A stretch of DNA of 63,918 nt from Mesorhizobium sp. SARCC-RB16n (lineage in GTDB: Bacteria; Pseudomonadota; Alphaproteobacteria; Rhizobiales; Rhizobiaceae), in contig NZ_ML703264.1 in assembly GCF_008520305.1 (NCBI RefSeq), positions 21,697-85,614 of the forward strand. Direction: 5' to 3'. Each line of letters starts with the position of its first letter. Position 1 is the stretch's first letter. The position numbers and the translations under genes are program-made. Shown one piece after another: positions 17,183 to 24,960 of this stretch. The notes beneath the pieces were generated by a model. It made no database searches. It saw only the letters and a program-made list of their open reading frames with translations, and was not told the DNA's origin.

Positions 17183-17959
17183 ATGACTCGCATCGCAACC
17201 TTCAACGTGAACGGCGTCAACGGCCGCCTGCCCGTGCTGCTCAAGTGGCTGGGTGAAACCCAGTACGACATCGTCTGCCTTCAAGAGCTCAAGACGTCTG
17301 ACGAGAAGTTCCCTGCCGACGCGATCAGGGGCGTCGGTTACGGCGCAATCTGGCACGGCCAGAAATCTTACAACGGAGTAGCTATTCTCGCTCGGGGGGC
17401 AGAACCACTAGAACGTCGACGCGGACTGCCCGGGGATCCAGACGACACGCACAGCCGCTACATTGAAGCCGAGGTGAATGGGCTTGTTGTGGGTTGCCTC
17501 TACCTGCCCAACGGCAACCCGGCGCCAGGCCCAAAATTCGACTACAAGCTCCGCTGGTTCGATCGTCTGATCAGCTACGGCCAGCTATTGCTTGGAGACG
17601 GCGCCATGAGCATTCTCTGCGGCGACTATAACGTCGTTCCGACCGAAATCGACGCCGTGGTGCCCCGACGATGGCTAGGAGACGCGGTGTACTTCCCGGA
17701 GAGCCGGCAAGCCTACGCCGAAATGCTTGGGAATGGTTGGATAGACGCCGTCCGGCGCATGCACCCCGAGAAGGGCATCTACACATACTGGAACTTCTCA
17801 TACCAGGGCGGCTACGATCGAAGCTCCGGTCTCCGAATGGACCATCTGCTTGTGAGCCCTTCCCTTTCGGACAAACTCCGCAATGCCGGCGTGGACATCG
17901 AATTGCGCGGGTGGGAGAAGCCAAGCGACCATGCGCCAGCTTGGATCGAACTCGATTGA
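17183..17959 (+). CDS. xth: exodeoxyribonuclease III
   Basis: This is an AP endonuclease/3'-5' exonuclease of base-excision repair, 258 residues, the usual length. Family residues are visible: Asn8 in FNVNG, the metal ligand Glu35 in LQELK, Asp148/Asn150 in GDYNVVP, and the C-terminal SDHAP with the catalytic His. RMDHLLVS near the end is also typical. It stands alone with gene-poor DNA on both sides, and it may be one of several xth paralogues, as rhizobia usually have more than one. Confidence 0.95.
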   Translation: MTRIATFNVNGVNGRLPVLLKWLGETQYDIVCLQELKTSDEKFPADAIRGVGYGAIWHGQKSYNGVAILARGAEPLERRRGLPGDPDDTHSRYIEAEVNGLVVGCLYLPNGNPAPGPKFDYKLRWFDRLISYGQLLLGDGAMSILCGDYNVVPTEIDAVVPRRWLGDAVYFPESRQAYAEMLGNGWIDAVRRMHPEKGIYTYWNFSYQGGYDRSSGLRMDHLLVSPSLSDKLRNAGVDIELRGWEKPSDHAPAWIELD

Positions 17960-18419
17960 CGGCCACCAAGCCACTCACGCAGTTCCGGAACCGATCAAAA
18001 TCGCTCCTACGAGCGACGGGCTTACGAAATGTTACTCGACATCGAAGATGTCCACATTTGCTTGGGAAGAGCCGCCTGTCAAAGTCAGCCTCAGTCCCTG
18101 AGAACCCGGAGGTTGCCACGCAGTTGGAGGCGAAGGGACGATCAAAGGCGCATTGCCGGCCGGCAACTTTGGGGCCGGTTGAAGACGGTCGGCTTTTAGC
18201 GAAGCGGCTTGGAAATTAGCCGTTTCATCTAAGCTCGCGAACTGAGATACGGCCGGCAACGGAGACTGGCATTGCCGGACGCCTATAGCGGTCAACCCTC
18301 TCGTGTTCAGAGGCAAGAAGCGCATCCCGTTTAGGATCGATAATGTAAATCGCGCGCATTATCATCTTGCTCATCAATCCCAGCACATAGTTCATGCCAT
18401 GATATTGACGGCATTTTTG
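17960..18419. other. intergenic region, nothing recognised
   Basis: I see no supported gene, RNA or repeat here. The interval lies between the exonuclease III gene and the convergent 3' end of the ClC channel gene; no strong terminator hairpin with a T-run was found. Confidence 0.5.
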
Positions 18420-20222
18420 TCAGACCGAATTCGATTTCTTGAAAAAGGGTTGAATTTTGCCTCTTGCACCGAAGCCTACGAGGGCCGAGCGATCGCGTTC
18501 CTCTGCCAGCTTCTTGGACCGGACACGCATCAGATCCTTCCAGCCGACATAGCCAACCAGCCGCGCGTCCTCACGCGCGACAACAGGCAGATGCGAGACG
18601 TTGGCCATCAGCAGCTTGTCGGAAAGCCCCTCGAGATACTCGTCTGGATAGGCAAGGGTGAGCTTGCCGCCTGCCAGTAATTCGCCAAGCGTTGTGGTGC
18701 GGTGCTTACCCGCGCGTCTCCAGCGCAGGATAGCCGGTGGATCGATTATGCCAAGCACATGGCCATCTTCATTGACGACGGGAAAGCTCGGGTGCCGCGT
18801 TTGCGGCGCGGTCAGAAAGGCTGCTGCGCCATGCAGCGTCATCGCCGCCGGCACGCTCTCCACTTGCGTGGTCATGACCTCGCGCACCCTGGTCAGCGCC
18901 AACGGATCAACGCGATATTCGCGAACCAGGTGATGCCCCCGCCTGGCAATCTTTTCGGTCAGGATCGATCGCTTCATCAACAACACGGTGACGGTATGCG
19001 CGGCCGCGCAAGCCGCGATCAAGGGCACCAAGACATGGGTGTTGCCGGTGAGTTCGACCGCAAAGAAAGTGGCGGTCAGCGGTGCGCGCATGGTGCCACC
19101 CATGGTCGCCGCCATCGCCAGCAATGGCCAAAAGCCGGGCGTTGCCTCAGGCAGGATGCCGGTGAGAACCTCGCCCATGGCGCCGCCCATGACCAGCAGT
19201 GGCGCCAGCACGCCGCCCGACGTTCCAGAACCGAGCGCCACCGACCAGATGATCGCCTTGACCACAAGCAGGAGAAGAGCGGCCGTGGCGATCAAGCGGC
19301 CATCAAGCATGCTGGCTATGTTGTCATAGCCTACGCCCAATGCCTGCGGCTCGATCAGCCCGCCAATGCCGACCACCAGGCCGCCGATCATCGGCCACCA
19401 CATCCAGTGTATCGGCAGCTTCTGGAAAGCGTCTTCGCACGCATAGACCATCTGCGTCAGCAAGCCGGATAGCAGCCCGGCACATATCCCGATCAACACC
19501 CAGCCGCCCAAGCCGGTGAACGACGACACCATGCTCCCCTGGGACGGGAAGATCGGCCCCGCCAAATGCAGCATGGAGCGCTCGATCTGGGCAATGATGG
19601 CCGCGACGGCGACGGGAATGAAACTTCGCGGCGTCCATTCGAAGAGCAGCAGCTCCACTGCCAGCATGATAGCTGCGATCGGCGTTCCAAACACGGTCGT
19701 CATGCCTGCCGCCGCACCCGCCACCAGTAATGTCTTGCGCTCATTGTCGCTGACCGGCAGCATTTGCGCGATCAGCGAGCCAATGGCGCCGCCGGTCATG
19801 ATGATCGGCCCTTCGGCACCGAATGGGCCGCCGCTGCCGATCGAGATTGCCGACGACAGCGGCTTCAGGATCGCCACCTTTGCGTCCAACCGCGAACGTC
19901 CGAGTAGGATTGCCTCAATAGCTTCGGGAATGCCGTGGCCGCGGATCTTCTCGCTGCCGTATCTGGCCATCAAGCCGATGATCAGCGCGCCGATCACCGG
20001 AACGACGATGGCGGCGTAACCGAGCGGCGTATCCTGAAGCGTCAGATCGGCAAGCGAGAACTGGCCGAAATAGGCGATGTTGGTGGCCAGCCGGATCAGC
20101 TTCAAAAGTGCGATGCCGGCAAACACCGCGGCTGTCGCGACGACAATGGCGATCGCCGCGATGAGCAGCACGCGTGCATCGGTGGTGAAGTCGCGAAGGT
20201 GGTGATTTCCAGAGGATTTCAT
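18420..20222 (-). CDS. ClC family chloride channel/antiporter with CBS domains
   Basis: This is an integral membrane Cl- channel or Cl-/H+ antiporter. The 600-residue product has about ten or more hydrophobic segments, the selectivity motif GSGGPFGAEGPI with the gating Glu, and GTSGGVLAPLLVMGG. A cytoplasmic C-terminal pair of CBS domains follows (VREVMTTQVESVPAAMTL and HLPVVAREDARLVGYV). The start MKSSGNHHLRDF is preferred; an ATG 12 codons earlier (20258) is possible and neither has a strong ribosome site. It is divergent from a marR gene, with an inverted repeat between them, so MarR control is likely. Confidence 0.93.
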   Translation of the reverse strand: MKSSGNHHLRDFTTDARVLLIAAIAIVVATAAVFAGIALLKLIRLATNIAYFGQFSLADLTLQDTPLGYAAIVVPVIGALIIGLMARYGSEKIRGHGIPEAIEAILLGRSRLDAKVAILKPLSSAISIGSGGPFGAEGPIIMTGGAIGSLIAQMLPVSDNERKTLLVAGAAAGMTTVFGTPIAAIMLAVELLLFEWTPRSFIPVAVAAIIAQIERSMLHLAGPIFPSQGSMVSSFTGLGGWVLIGICAGLLSGLLTQMVYACEDAFQKLPIHWMWWPMIGGLVVGIGGLIEPQALGVGYDNIASMLDGRLIATAALLLLVVKAIIWSVALGSGTSGGVLAPLLVMGGAMGEVLTGILPEATPGFWPLLAMAATMGGTMRAPLTATFFAVELTGNTHVLVPLIAACAAAHTVTVLLMKRSILTEKIARRGHHLVREYRVDPLALTRVREVMTTQVESVPAAMTLHGAAAFLTAPQTRHPSFPVVNEDGHVLGIIDPPAILRWRRAGKHRTTTLGELLAGGKLTLAYPDEYLEGLSDKLLMANVSHLPVVAREDARLVGYVGWKDLMRVRSKKLAEERDRSALVGFGARGKIQPFFKKSNSV

Positions 20223-20278
20223 TTGGCAACCCGGCTTTCTGGAGGCGCCGTGCGCCATCCTGTTGTTGGGTCGCTGTG

Positions 20279-20293
20279 TATCGTGATACGATA
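20279..20293. promoter_or_regulatory. inverted repeat, candidate MarR operator
   Basis: TATCGTGATACGATA is a perfect 6-bp inverted repeat with a 3-base spacer. It lies in the gap between the divergent ClC and marR genes, the usual place for an autoregulatory MarR site. Confidence 0.6.
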
Positions 20294-20395
20294 TAAATGT
20301 TCAAGACCGTTATCTGCCGGTCCGCCGCGTCATTTTGGACGGCGACTATGCGCCGGCCGTTGAGCTTTTCCAGAAAAGGGCGATAGAGATCGGGA

Positions 20396-20848
20396 ATGAT
20401 CACTCCCCAGAAGCCGCGCCCCGCCATCTCCCATGCCGATTACCAGCGCCTGTCCGAATTCCGTTATCTCATCCGCCGCTTTCTCGAGTTCAGCCAGCTT
20501 CAGGCTAAGGCCGCCGGCCTCACACCGCGCCAACATCAGGCACTGCTTGCCATCAAAGGCTTTCCAGGTGGCGGATCGGTCACGATTGGCGAACTGGCCG
20601 AACGCCTGCGCATCCGCCACCACAGCGCCGTCGAGCTGGCCAATCGCCTTGGAGAGGCGGGATTGGTCTCAAGAGATCAGGACAAAGATGACCAGCGCCG
20701 GGTGTTCTTGCTATTGACCGAGCACGCCGAAGATCGTCTTGCCGACCTTTCGGCGGCTCATCTCGATGAGCTCTCGCGCATCGAGCCCATGCTCAGACGA
20801 CTACTTGATGAGCACCATAAGCAACAACAGATTTCGGGTAACGTGTAA
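20396..20848 (+). CDS. MarR family transcriptional regulator
   Basis: This 150-residue winged-helix regulator has the MarR layout: an N-terminal dimerisation helix, recognition region GSVTIGELAERLRIRHHSAVELANRLGEAGLV (residues about 61-92), the DNA-wing sequence DQDKDDQRRVFLLLTEHAED, and C-terminal helices. It probably represses the divergent ClC gene and itself through the inverted repeat about 105 bp upstream. The effector is unknown; chloride, acid or osmotic stress would fit a ClC target but is inference. Confidence 0.92.
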   Translation: MITPQKPRPAISHADYQRLSEFRYLIRRFLEFSQLQAKAAGLTPRQHQALLAIKGFPGGGSVTIGELAERLRIRHHSAVELANRLGEAGLVSRDQDKDDQRRVFLLLTEHAEDRLADLSAAHLDELSRIEPMLRRLLDEHHKQQQISGNV

Positions 20849-21522
20849 TTCGGCCAACAAATGGGCTAGGTGGCCGCATAGGCCCCGATACGATTATGTC
20901 TGCTTTCGAGCAATGCCAAAACTTGCCCCAACGGCCGAACTCAGGCGCTTTGCTGCCCGTCAGCCTTGGGGGCCGATTCCGGACAGGCAGCCCCGGAGGC
21001 CAGAATGGTGATAACGGACATTCACGCGGTCACCCGCCCAGCAGGGCACAACCCACGCCGGAAACGAACTCAAAACTGGATAAACTGGGGGCAAGGTCAC
21101 TGCATCCCGCAGGTCGTCTGATAGGGCATTGGCCTGATGCTTGCCTTACCAAATTCAGCTGGAAGCATTTGGTTACCTCGACGATCGAGCTGATCGTTCC
21201 GCTCTCAAGTTCGGAGAGCTTCGATTCGTCTAATATTTCCGGAACCATTTTAGCGCACGGGTGGAGGGCTGCCAGCGCGGGGCGCATATGGTTTCTAACG
21301 GGACCCAATCCAGCTTATCCATCTATAGCAAGCCGTTGCTAGCGAGGTTCTCGGCTCGTCTGTTCGAATGAAGCCAGCCCGACGCTCACAATGCTACTGT
21401 GCCGCAAGCTGGCGACGATCCCAACTCGGCGGTGCCGCCACCAGCCAGGCCCGGCAATGAGTCCCCCTCAACCCCGCCGGACCTCTAATCTGGCCGACAT
21501 GCTGAGTATCTCGTACATGTCA
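20849..21522. other. gene-poor region, nothing recognised
   Basis: About 670 bases without a supported gene. Open frames on both strands are short, lack ribosome sites and have no protein-like composition. I found no tRNA, repeat array or mobile-element end. Confidence 0.5.
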
Positions 21523-21556
21523 AAAGCCCCGGTGCAGACCAAAGCACCGGGGCTTT
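21523..21556 (-). terminator. rho-independent terminator
   Basis: AAAGCCCCGGTGC and GCACCGGGGCTTT form a perfect 13-bp stem with an 8-base loop. Read on the minus strand it ends in TTTTG just after the stop of the small 63-aa gene, so it should terminate that transcript; the symmetric T/A tails could serve both strands. Confidence 0.82.
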
Positions 21557-21564
21557 GTTCGTTC

Positions 21565-21756
21565 CTATATCCGGGTGATCTTATCTAGCTTCAGGCGTAT
21601 CCGCTGGCCTTCCGCGTAAGCCATCGCGAAAGACTCCAGTTCGAATGATCGGGTAAGTTCTTGGTCGTTTTCGGTGACGCGGACGAACCACTCGCCACAG
21701 GCTTCCACCAGTTCGACACGCGCCACAACATTGCGGAACGGAACCACGTTATCCAT
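21565..21756 (-). CDS. small hypothetical protein (63 aa)
   Basis: I do not recognise this family. The product is 63 residues with alternating hydrophobic and charged residues (VARVELVEACGEWFVRVTEN) suggesting a small beta-rich fold. Support for a real gene comes from GGGGAGGCG placed 4-12 bases before the ATG and from the strong terminator directly after the stop. It is monocistronic. Confidence 0.62.
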   Translation of the reverse strand: MDNVVPFRNVVARVELVEACGEWFVRVTENDQELTRSFELESFAMAYAEGQRIRLKLDKITRI

Positions 21757-21901
21757 CGCACGCCTCCCCAGAGAGCAAGGGTAACGTCGATTTTAAGACC
21801 ACCGAAATTGTTAGATCAAGGCAGATTCTGTCTCCGATTCCGTACCAATTGATCTGGCTGGCTATCGTCTGGCGCAAGTGGGGGGTTAGAGCTATCGGGC
21901 C

Positions 21902-22090
21902 TCAACTTCCTCTAGGGACGATGGTGAGCTTTGGCGCGAGGGCTTGCCGAATGATCTTGGCGGCTTCACCCGTCGTGATGCCGCACTTGCGAGCATAGTA
22001 GGCGGCTTCCGTTTCAAGCTCGCCCTCCATTGGGATTTCAATCACCCTCTTTGCTTTGTTCTTGACCTTCTTACCCATGACGCGACTCAT
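21902..22090 (-). CDS. small hypothetical basic protein (62 aa)
   Basis: This is an unrecognised 62-residue protein. The N-terminus is strongly basic (MGKKVKNKAKRVIEIP) and the rest forms likely helices (ELETEAAYYARKCGITTGEA, AAKIIRQALAPK). The end of the helical part looks like a small helix-turn-helix or ribbon-helix-helix protein, but no motif is decisive. Two in-frame ATGs (22090 and 22078) are possible and neither has a strong ribosome site. Confidence 0.45.
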   Translation of the reverse strand: MSRVMGKKVKNKAKRVIEIPMEGELETEAAYYARKCGITTGEAAKIIRQALAPKLTIVPRGS

Positions 22091-22534
22091 ACCACAAATT
22101 GGACCTGGCTAATATGAGTAGTGGACTATCGCCTCAGAACCGGATGGCATGGCGTTTGTTCCTCTGCCCCTCCTTTCGTACGATTTTGTACGAAAGGAGG
22201 GTGCCCGCCTGTCAGGGGCACACAGCATCTGTTGGTTGATCCCGGCCGGCGACGGATCGCCAATGAAGCCGCCGCCAGGCTCACTGCTCGACGGTAAGGC
22301 GAAGCCATATAGTTTCTTCAGCATCGCGACCTAGACTAACCGTCATCGCGGTGCCCCACGGTGGAGGCATCGGTCTCCGCTTCTGGCAGTATCCCACCTC
22401 ATACCGCGGCATGTATCCGCTTACAGATGTCGCAAAGGCGGGCTCTACGTCTGAGATGGTGGCGCGTTGCCGACATCGCGTCTGCACTATGCCACCCCGC
22501 ATTGCACAATTTCGCAGCTTGGCGATATTGAGGC
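22091..22534. other. intergenic region with long perfect hairpin
   Basis: No gene is supported in these 444 bases. The only striking structure is the 14-bp inverted repeat listed separately; the part next to nasT should hold its promoter, though I cannot point to clear -35/-10 boxes. Confidence 0.5.
22168..22201. repeat. perfect 14-bp inverted repeat
   Basis: CCCTCCTTTCGTAC and GTACGAAAGGAGGG pair perfectly around GATTTT. There is no T-run on either side, so it is not a standard terminator. The right arm contains AAAGGAGG, an ideal Shine-Dalgarno sequence that would be hidden in the stem. Confidence 0.65.
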
Positions 22535-23137
22535 ATGATCCGAACTTCCCTCGCCGTTCTGGTGATCGACGAAAACCGCATCCGCGCTTCGATAATCGAG
22601 GCCGGATTGCGCGAGGCGGGTCATCAACAGGTCACCGTCATTCATGACGTCAGCGGCATTGCGCGCCGCATTGCCGAGATCGAGCCCGACGTCATCGTCA
22701 TCGACCTTGAAAACCCCAACCGCGACATGCTGGAAAACATGTTCCAGCTGTCGCGTGCGGTAAAGCGTCCGATCGCCATGTTCGTTGACCGTTCCGACCA
22801 GGCCTCGATCGAGGCGGCGGTCGATGCCGGCGTTTCGGCCTATGTCGTCGACGGGTTGAGGCAGCAGCGCGTCAAACCGATCCTCGACATGGCGGTGAGC
22901 CGCTTCAACGCTTTCTCGCGCATGGCGCGCGAACTGGAAGAGGCGCGCAGCGAGCTCGAGAGCCGCAAGGTGATCGACCGCGCCAAGGGCATCCTGATGA
23001 AGTCGCGCGGCCTGACCGAAGAGGCCGCCTACACACTGCTACGCAAAACGGCGATGAACCAGAACCGCAAGATCAGCGACATCGCCCAGAGCCTGGTGAC
23101 CGCAGCCGGGCTTCTCGGACCGGCGGAGGACGAATAG
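22535..23137 (+). CDS. nasT: ANTAR-domain antiterminator NasT
   Basis: NasT is the RNA-binding antiterminator that allows transcription of nitrate-assimilation genes. The 200-residue product has an N-terminal receiver-like domain (LAVLVIDENRIRASIIEAGL, phosphoacceptor-type Asp in VIVIDLENP) and a C-terminal ANTAR domain (ELESRKVIDRAKGILMKSRGLTEEAAYTLLRKTAMNQNRKISDIAQ). GAGGC lies just before the ATG. The partner nasS follows after two bases. By analogy with known NasS/NasT pairs, NasS holds NasT inactive without nitrate; the predicted RNA target is in the leader downstream of nasS. Confidence 0.94.
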   Translation: MIRTSLAVLVIDENRIRASIIEAGLREAGHQQVTVIHDVSGIARRIAEIEPDVIVIDLENPNRDMLENMFQLSRAVKRPIAMFVDRSDQASIEAAVDAGVSAYVVDGLRQQRVKPILDMAVSRFNAFSRMARELEEARSELESRKVIDRAKGILMKSRGLTEEAAYTLLRKTAMNQNRKISDIAQSLVTAAGLLGPAEDE

Positions 23138-23139
23138 AC

Positions 23140-24366
23140 ATGGGCGCCGAGCATCAGATCACTGCCGGCTTCATGCCACTTTTCGATAGCGCTGTCCTGG
23201 TCGCGGCCGGCGAACTGGGATTTGCTGCGCGCGAAGGCATCGATCTCACCCTGCACCGCGAGACCTCCTGGGCCAACATCCGCGACCGCATCGCCATCGG
23301 CCATTTCGACCTCGCGCACATGCTCGGGCCAATGCCGCTTGCCTGTAATCTTGGCCTCACCCCCCTCGCCTCCGAGACCATCGTGCCCTTTTCGCTAGGG
23401 CTCGGCGGAAACTGCATCACCATCTCCAACACCGTCTGGGCAGGCATGGCGGCGCACGGCGCCGTGCCCGACCTCGATCCGGCCCGCGCCGGCGCGGCAC
23501 TTGGCGCGTTCATCCGCGAGCGGGCGGCCGCCAGCCGCGACCCACTGCGCTTTGCCGTCGTGCATCCCCATTCCGGGCACAATTACGAACTGCGCTACTG
23601 GCTTGCCGCCTGCGGTGTCGATCCCTCGCGCGAGATCGAGATCGTCATCGTGCCGCCGCCGTTCATGGCCGACGCGCTGGCCGCCGGCCGCATCGACGGC
23701 TACTGCGTCGGCGAACCCTGGAACAGCGCCGCGGTGGCGGCTGGCACCGGCCATATCGTCACCGTCAAGGCGCTGCTGTGGCGCAACAGCCCGGAGAAGG
23801 TGGTCGGCGTGCGCAAGGCCTGGGCCGAGCAGGCTCCCGAGGCGCTGGCGGCCCTCTTGCGCGCACTGCATCACTCGGCGCGCTGGTGCCAGAATCCGGC
23901 GAACCGCGACGACTTGGCCGCGGTGATGGCGCAACGTGGCTTCCTTGGCCTGCCGCCGGCCGTCCAGATGCCGATCCTGACTGGCCATCTCCGGCTAGGC
24001 GGCGGGGCGGAACTGGACATCGACGACTTCTTCGTACCGTTCGACAAGGCCGCCAACTTCCCCTGGAAAAGCCATTCGCTGTGGTTCTACACGCAGATGG
24101 TCCGCTGGGGGCATGTCGCGCACACGCCCGAAAACCTTGGCATCGCCCGCGATTGCTACCGGCCCGACCTTTACCGATCGGCGTTGAAGCCGCTCGGCGT
24201 CGCGCTGCCAGGCGCCAATGCCAAGGTCGAAGGCGCGCTGAAGGCAGCGACGCCGGTGGGCTCGGCGGGCGCAAGCCTGGTGCTCGGTCCGGATGGCTTC
24301 TTCGACGGTCAGATCTTCGATCCCGATGAGATCGACGCCTATATTGCGAGCCAGTCGCACCGCTGA
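23140..24366 (+). CDS. nasS: nitrate/nitrite sensor NasS (NrtA/CmpA-like)
   Basis: This 408-residue protein resembles the periplasmic nitrate-binding proteins NrtA/CmpA (ITAGFMPLFDSAVLVAAGELGF, FDLAHMLGPMPLA, DGYCVGEPWNSAAV), but it lacks a signal peptide. That is what distinguishes the cytoplasmic sensor NasS, which binds nitrate and then releases NasT. It begins two bases after the nasT stop, and no nitrate ABC permease or ATPase accompanies it; uptake is by the MFS carrier downstream. The 353-bp gap that follows holds the regulated leader. Confidence 0.92.
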   Translation: MGAEHQITAGFMPLFDSAVLVAAGELGFAAREGIDLTLHRETSWANIRDRIAIGHFDLAHMLGPMPLACNLGLTPLASETIVPFSLGLGGNCITISNTVWAGMAAHGAVPDLDPARAGAALGAFIRERAAASRDPLRFAVVHPHSGHNYELRYWLAACGVDPSREIEIVIVPPPFMADALAAGRIDGYCVGEPWNSAAVAAGTGHIVTVKALLWRNSPEKVVGVRKAWAEQAPEALAALLRALHHSARWCQNPANRDDLAAVMAQRGFLGLPPAVQMPILTGHLRLGGGAELDIDDFFVPFDKAANFPWKSHSLWFYTQMVRWGHVAHTPENLGIARDCYRPDLYRSALKPLGVALPGANAKVEGALKAATPVGSAGASLVLGPDGFFDGQIFDPDEIDAYIASQSHR

Positions 24367-24719
24367 TCATTCGTGCGCCATTCTTGTGCACTGCACAAAA
24401 TTTATGCGATCCATCGACCGGATTGGTCAATGCTTGACCTTATCCGTTGCTGACGCGACCGAACCATGAGGTGGCGATCTAACTGATTTCGTTAGATCTT
24501 CCTGCCTGGACAAAAACTGGCACGGTTCCTGCTTTGGAATAAACGAGCCCTTCACGGGCAATCGAACAGGCGTCCAATGGCGGGCGCCACAGGCAAAGCT
24601 GCCGCTCAGGTCTACACGCGATCCCGGATGTACGGACGCGAAGGCCTGGACGGCGGCTTTTTGTTTTTGGCCGAACGCGCAATCGACGGCGCTTCCAAGG
24701 CGCCCAACCGGAGACGACG
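24367..24719 (+). promoter_or_regulatory. nas operon leader with ANTAR-type hairpin and terminator
   Basis: The gap between nasS and the structural genes is an untranslated leader. At 24569-24588 GGCGTCC and GGGCGCC form a 7-bp stem (one G-U pair) with the six-base loop AATGGC. A at loop position 1 and G at position 4 match the published consensus for ANTAR-protein RNA targets. It lies six bases before the terminator hairpin, as expected for NasT-dependent antitermination. The second, upstream consensus hairpin is less clear; candidates are GCCC-TTCAC-GGGC (24547-24559) and the hairpin at 24425-24439. Confidence 0.68.
24595..24668 (+). terminator. leader terminator of the nas operon
   Basis: AAAGCTGCCGCTCAGG pairs with CCTGGACGGCGGCTTT apart from one mismatch and two G-U pairs, followed by TTGTTTTT. 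The long loop contains its own small hairpin (CCG-GATGTA-CGG). It lies before the first structural gene, so it should stop transcription unless NasT binds the adjacent hairpin. Confidence 0.75.
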
Positions 24720-24896
24720 ATGACGAAACGGATCGGAACAACATCTCTCAAGGATTTCGCCCGTCGCGATTTCGTGGCGAGCGGCGCGCTGACCGCGGTG
24801 CTGTTCACCGTGGCGCTCTTGCTGTTTCCCACCGGCACCAAAACAGAGGGCAAGGCTGCGCAAGTGATCGCGCAAAGCGCGGCCTCTTCGCACTGA
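24720..24896 (+). CDS. 58-aa single-span membrane microprotein in nas operon
   Basis: This short gene is easily missed by length cut-offs. The 58 codons read MTKRIGTTSLKDFARRDFVA, then a hydrophobic segment SGALTAVLFTVALLLFP (residues 21-37), then a polar tail ending AAQVIAQSAASSH. CCGGAGACGACG precedes the ATG, a good ribosome site. It lies between the NasT-regulated terminator and narK, on the same strand, so it should be the first product made on antitermination. The N-terminus is basic, predicting an N-in orientation. I recognise no family. A role assembling or tuning NarK or the nitrate/nitrite reductases is possible but only inferred from position. Confidence 0.68.
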   Translation: MTKRIGTTSLKDFARRDFVASGALTAVLFTVALLLFPTGTKTEGKAAQVIAQSAASSH

Positions 24897-24960
24897 CCGA
24901 TGCCGCCCCGCATTCACAACCTGAGAATGAGCGCGGCGATGCCGCAAACCGGAGCCTGAC

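Noticed and set aside
20896-21342. A 148-codon plus-strand open frame in the gap after marR.
   Set aside because: Composition is Gly/Ser/Pro/Arg-rich with no hydrophobic core pattern and no ribosome site.
24476-24498. The perfect 8-bp hairpin GATCTAAC/GTTAGATC as the first NasT-binding hairpin.
   Set aside because: Its loop has seven bases (TGATTTC) and lacks the A1/G4 hexaloop pattern, so I did not count it as an ANTAR target, although it may still structure the leader.
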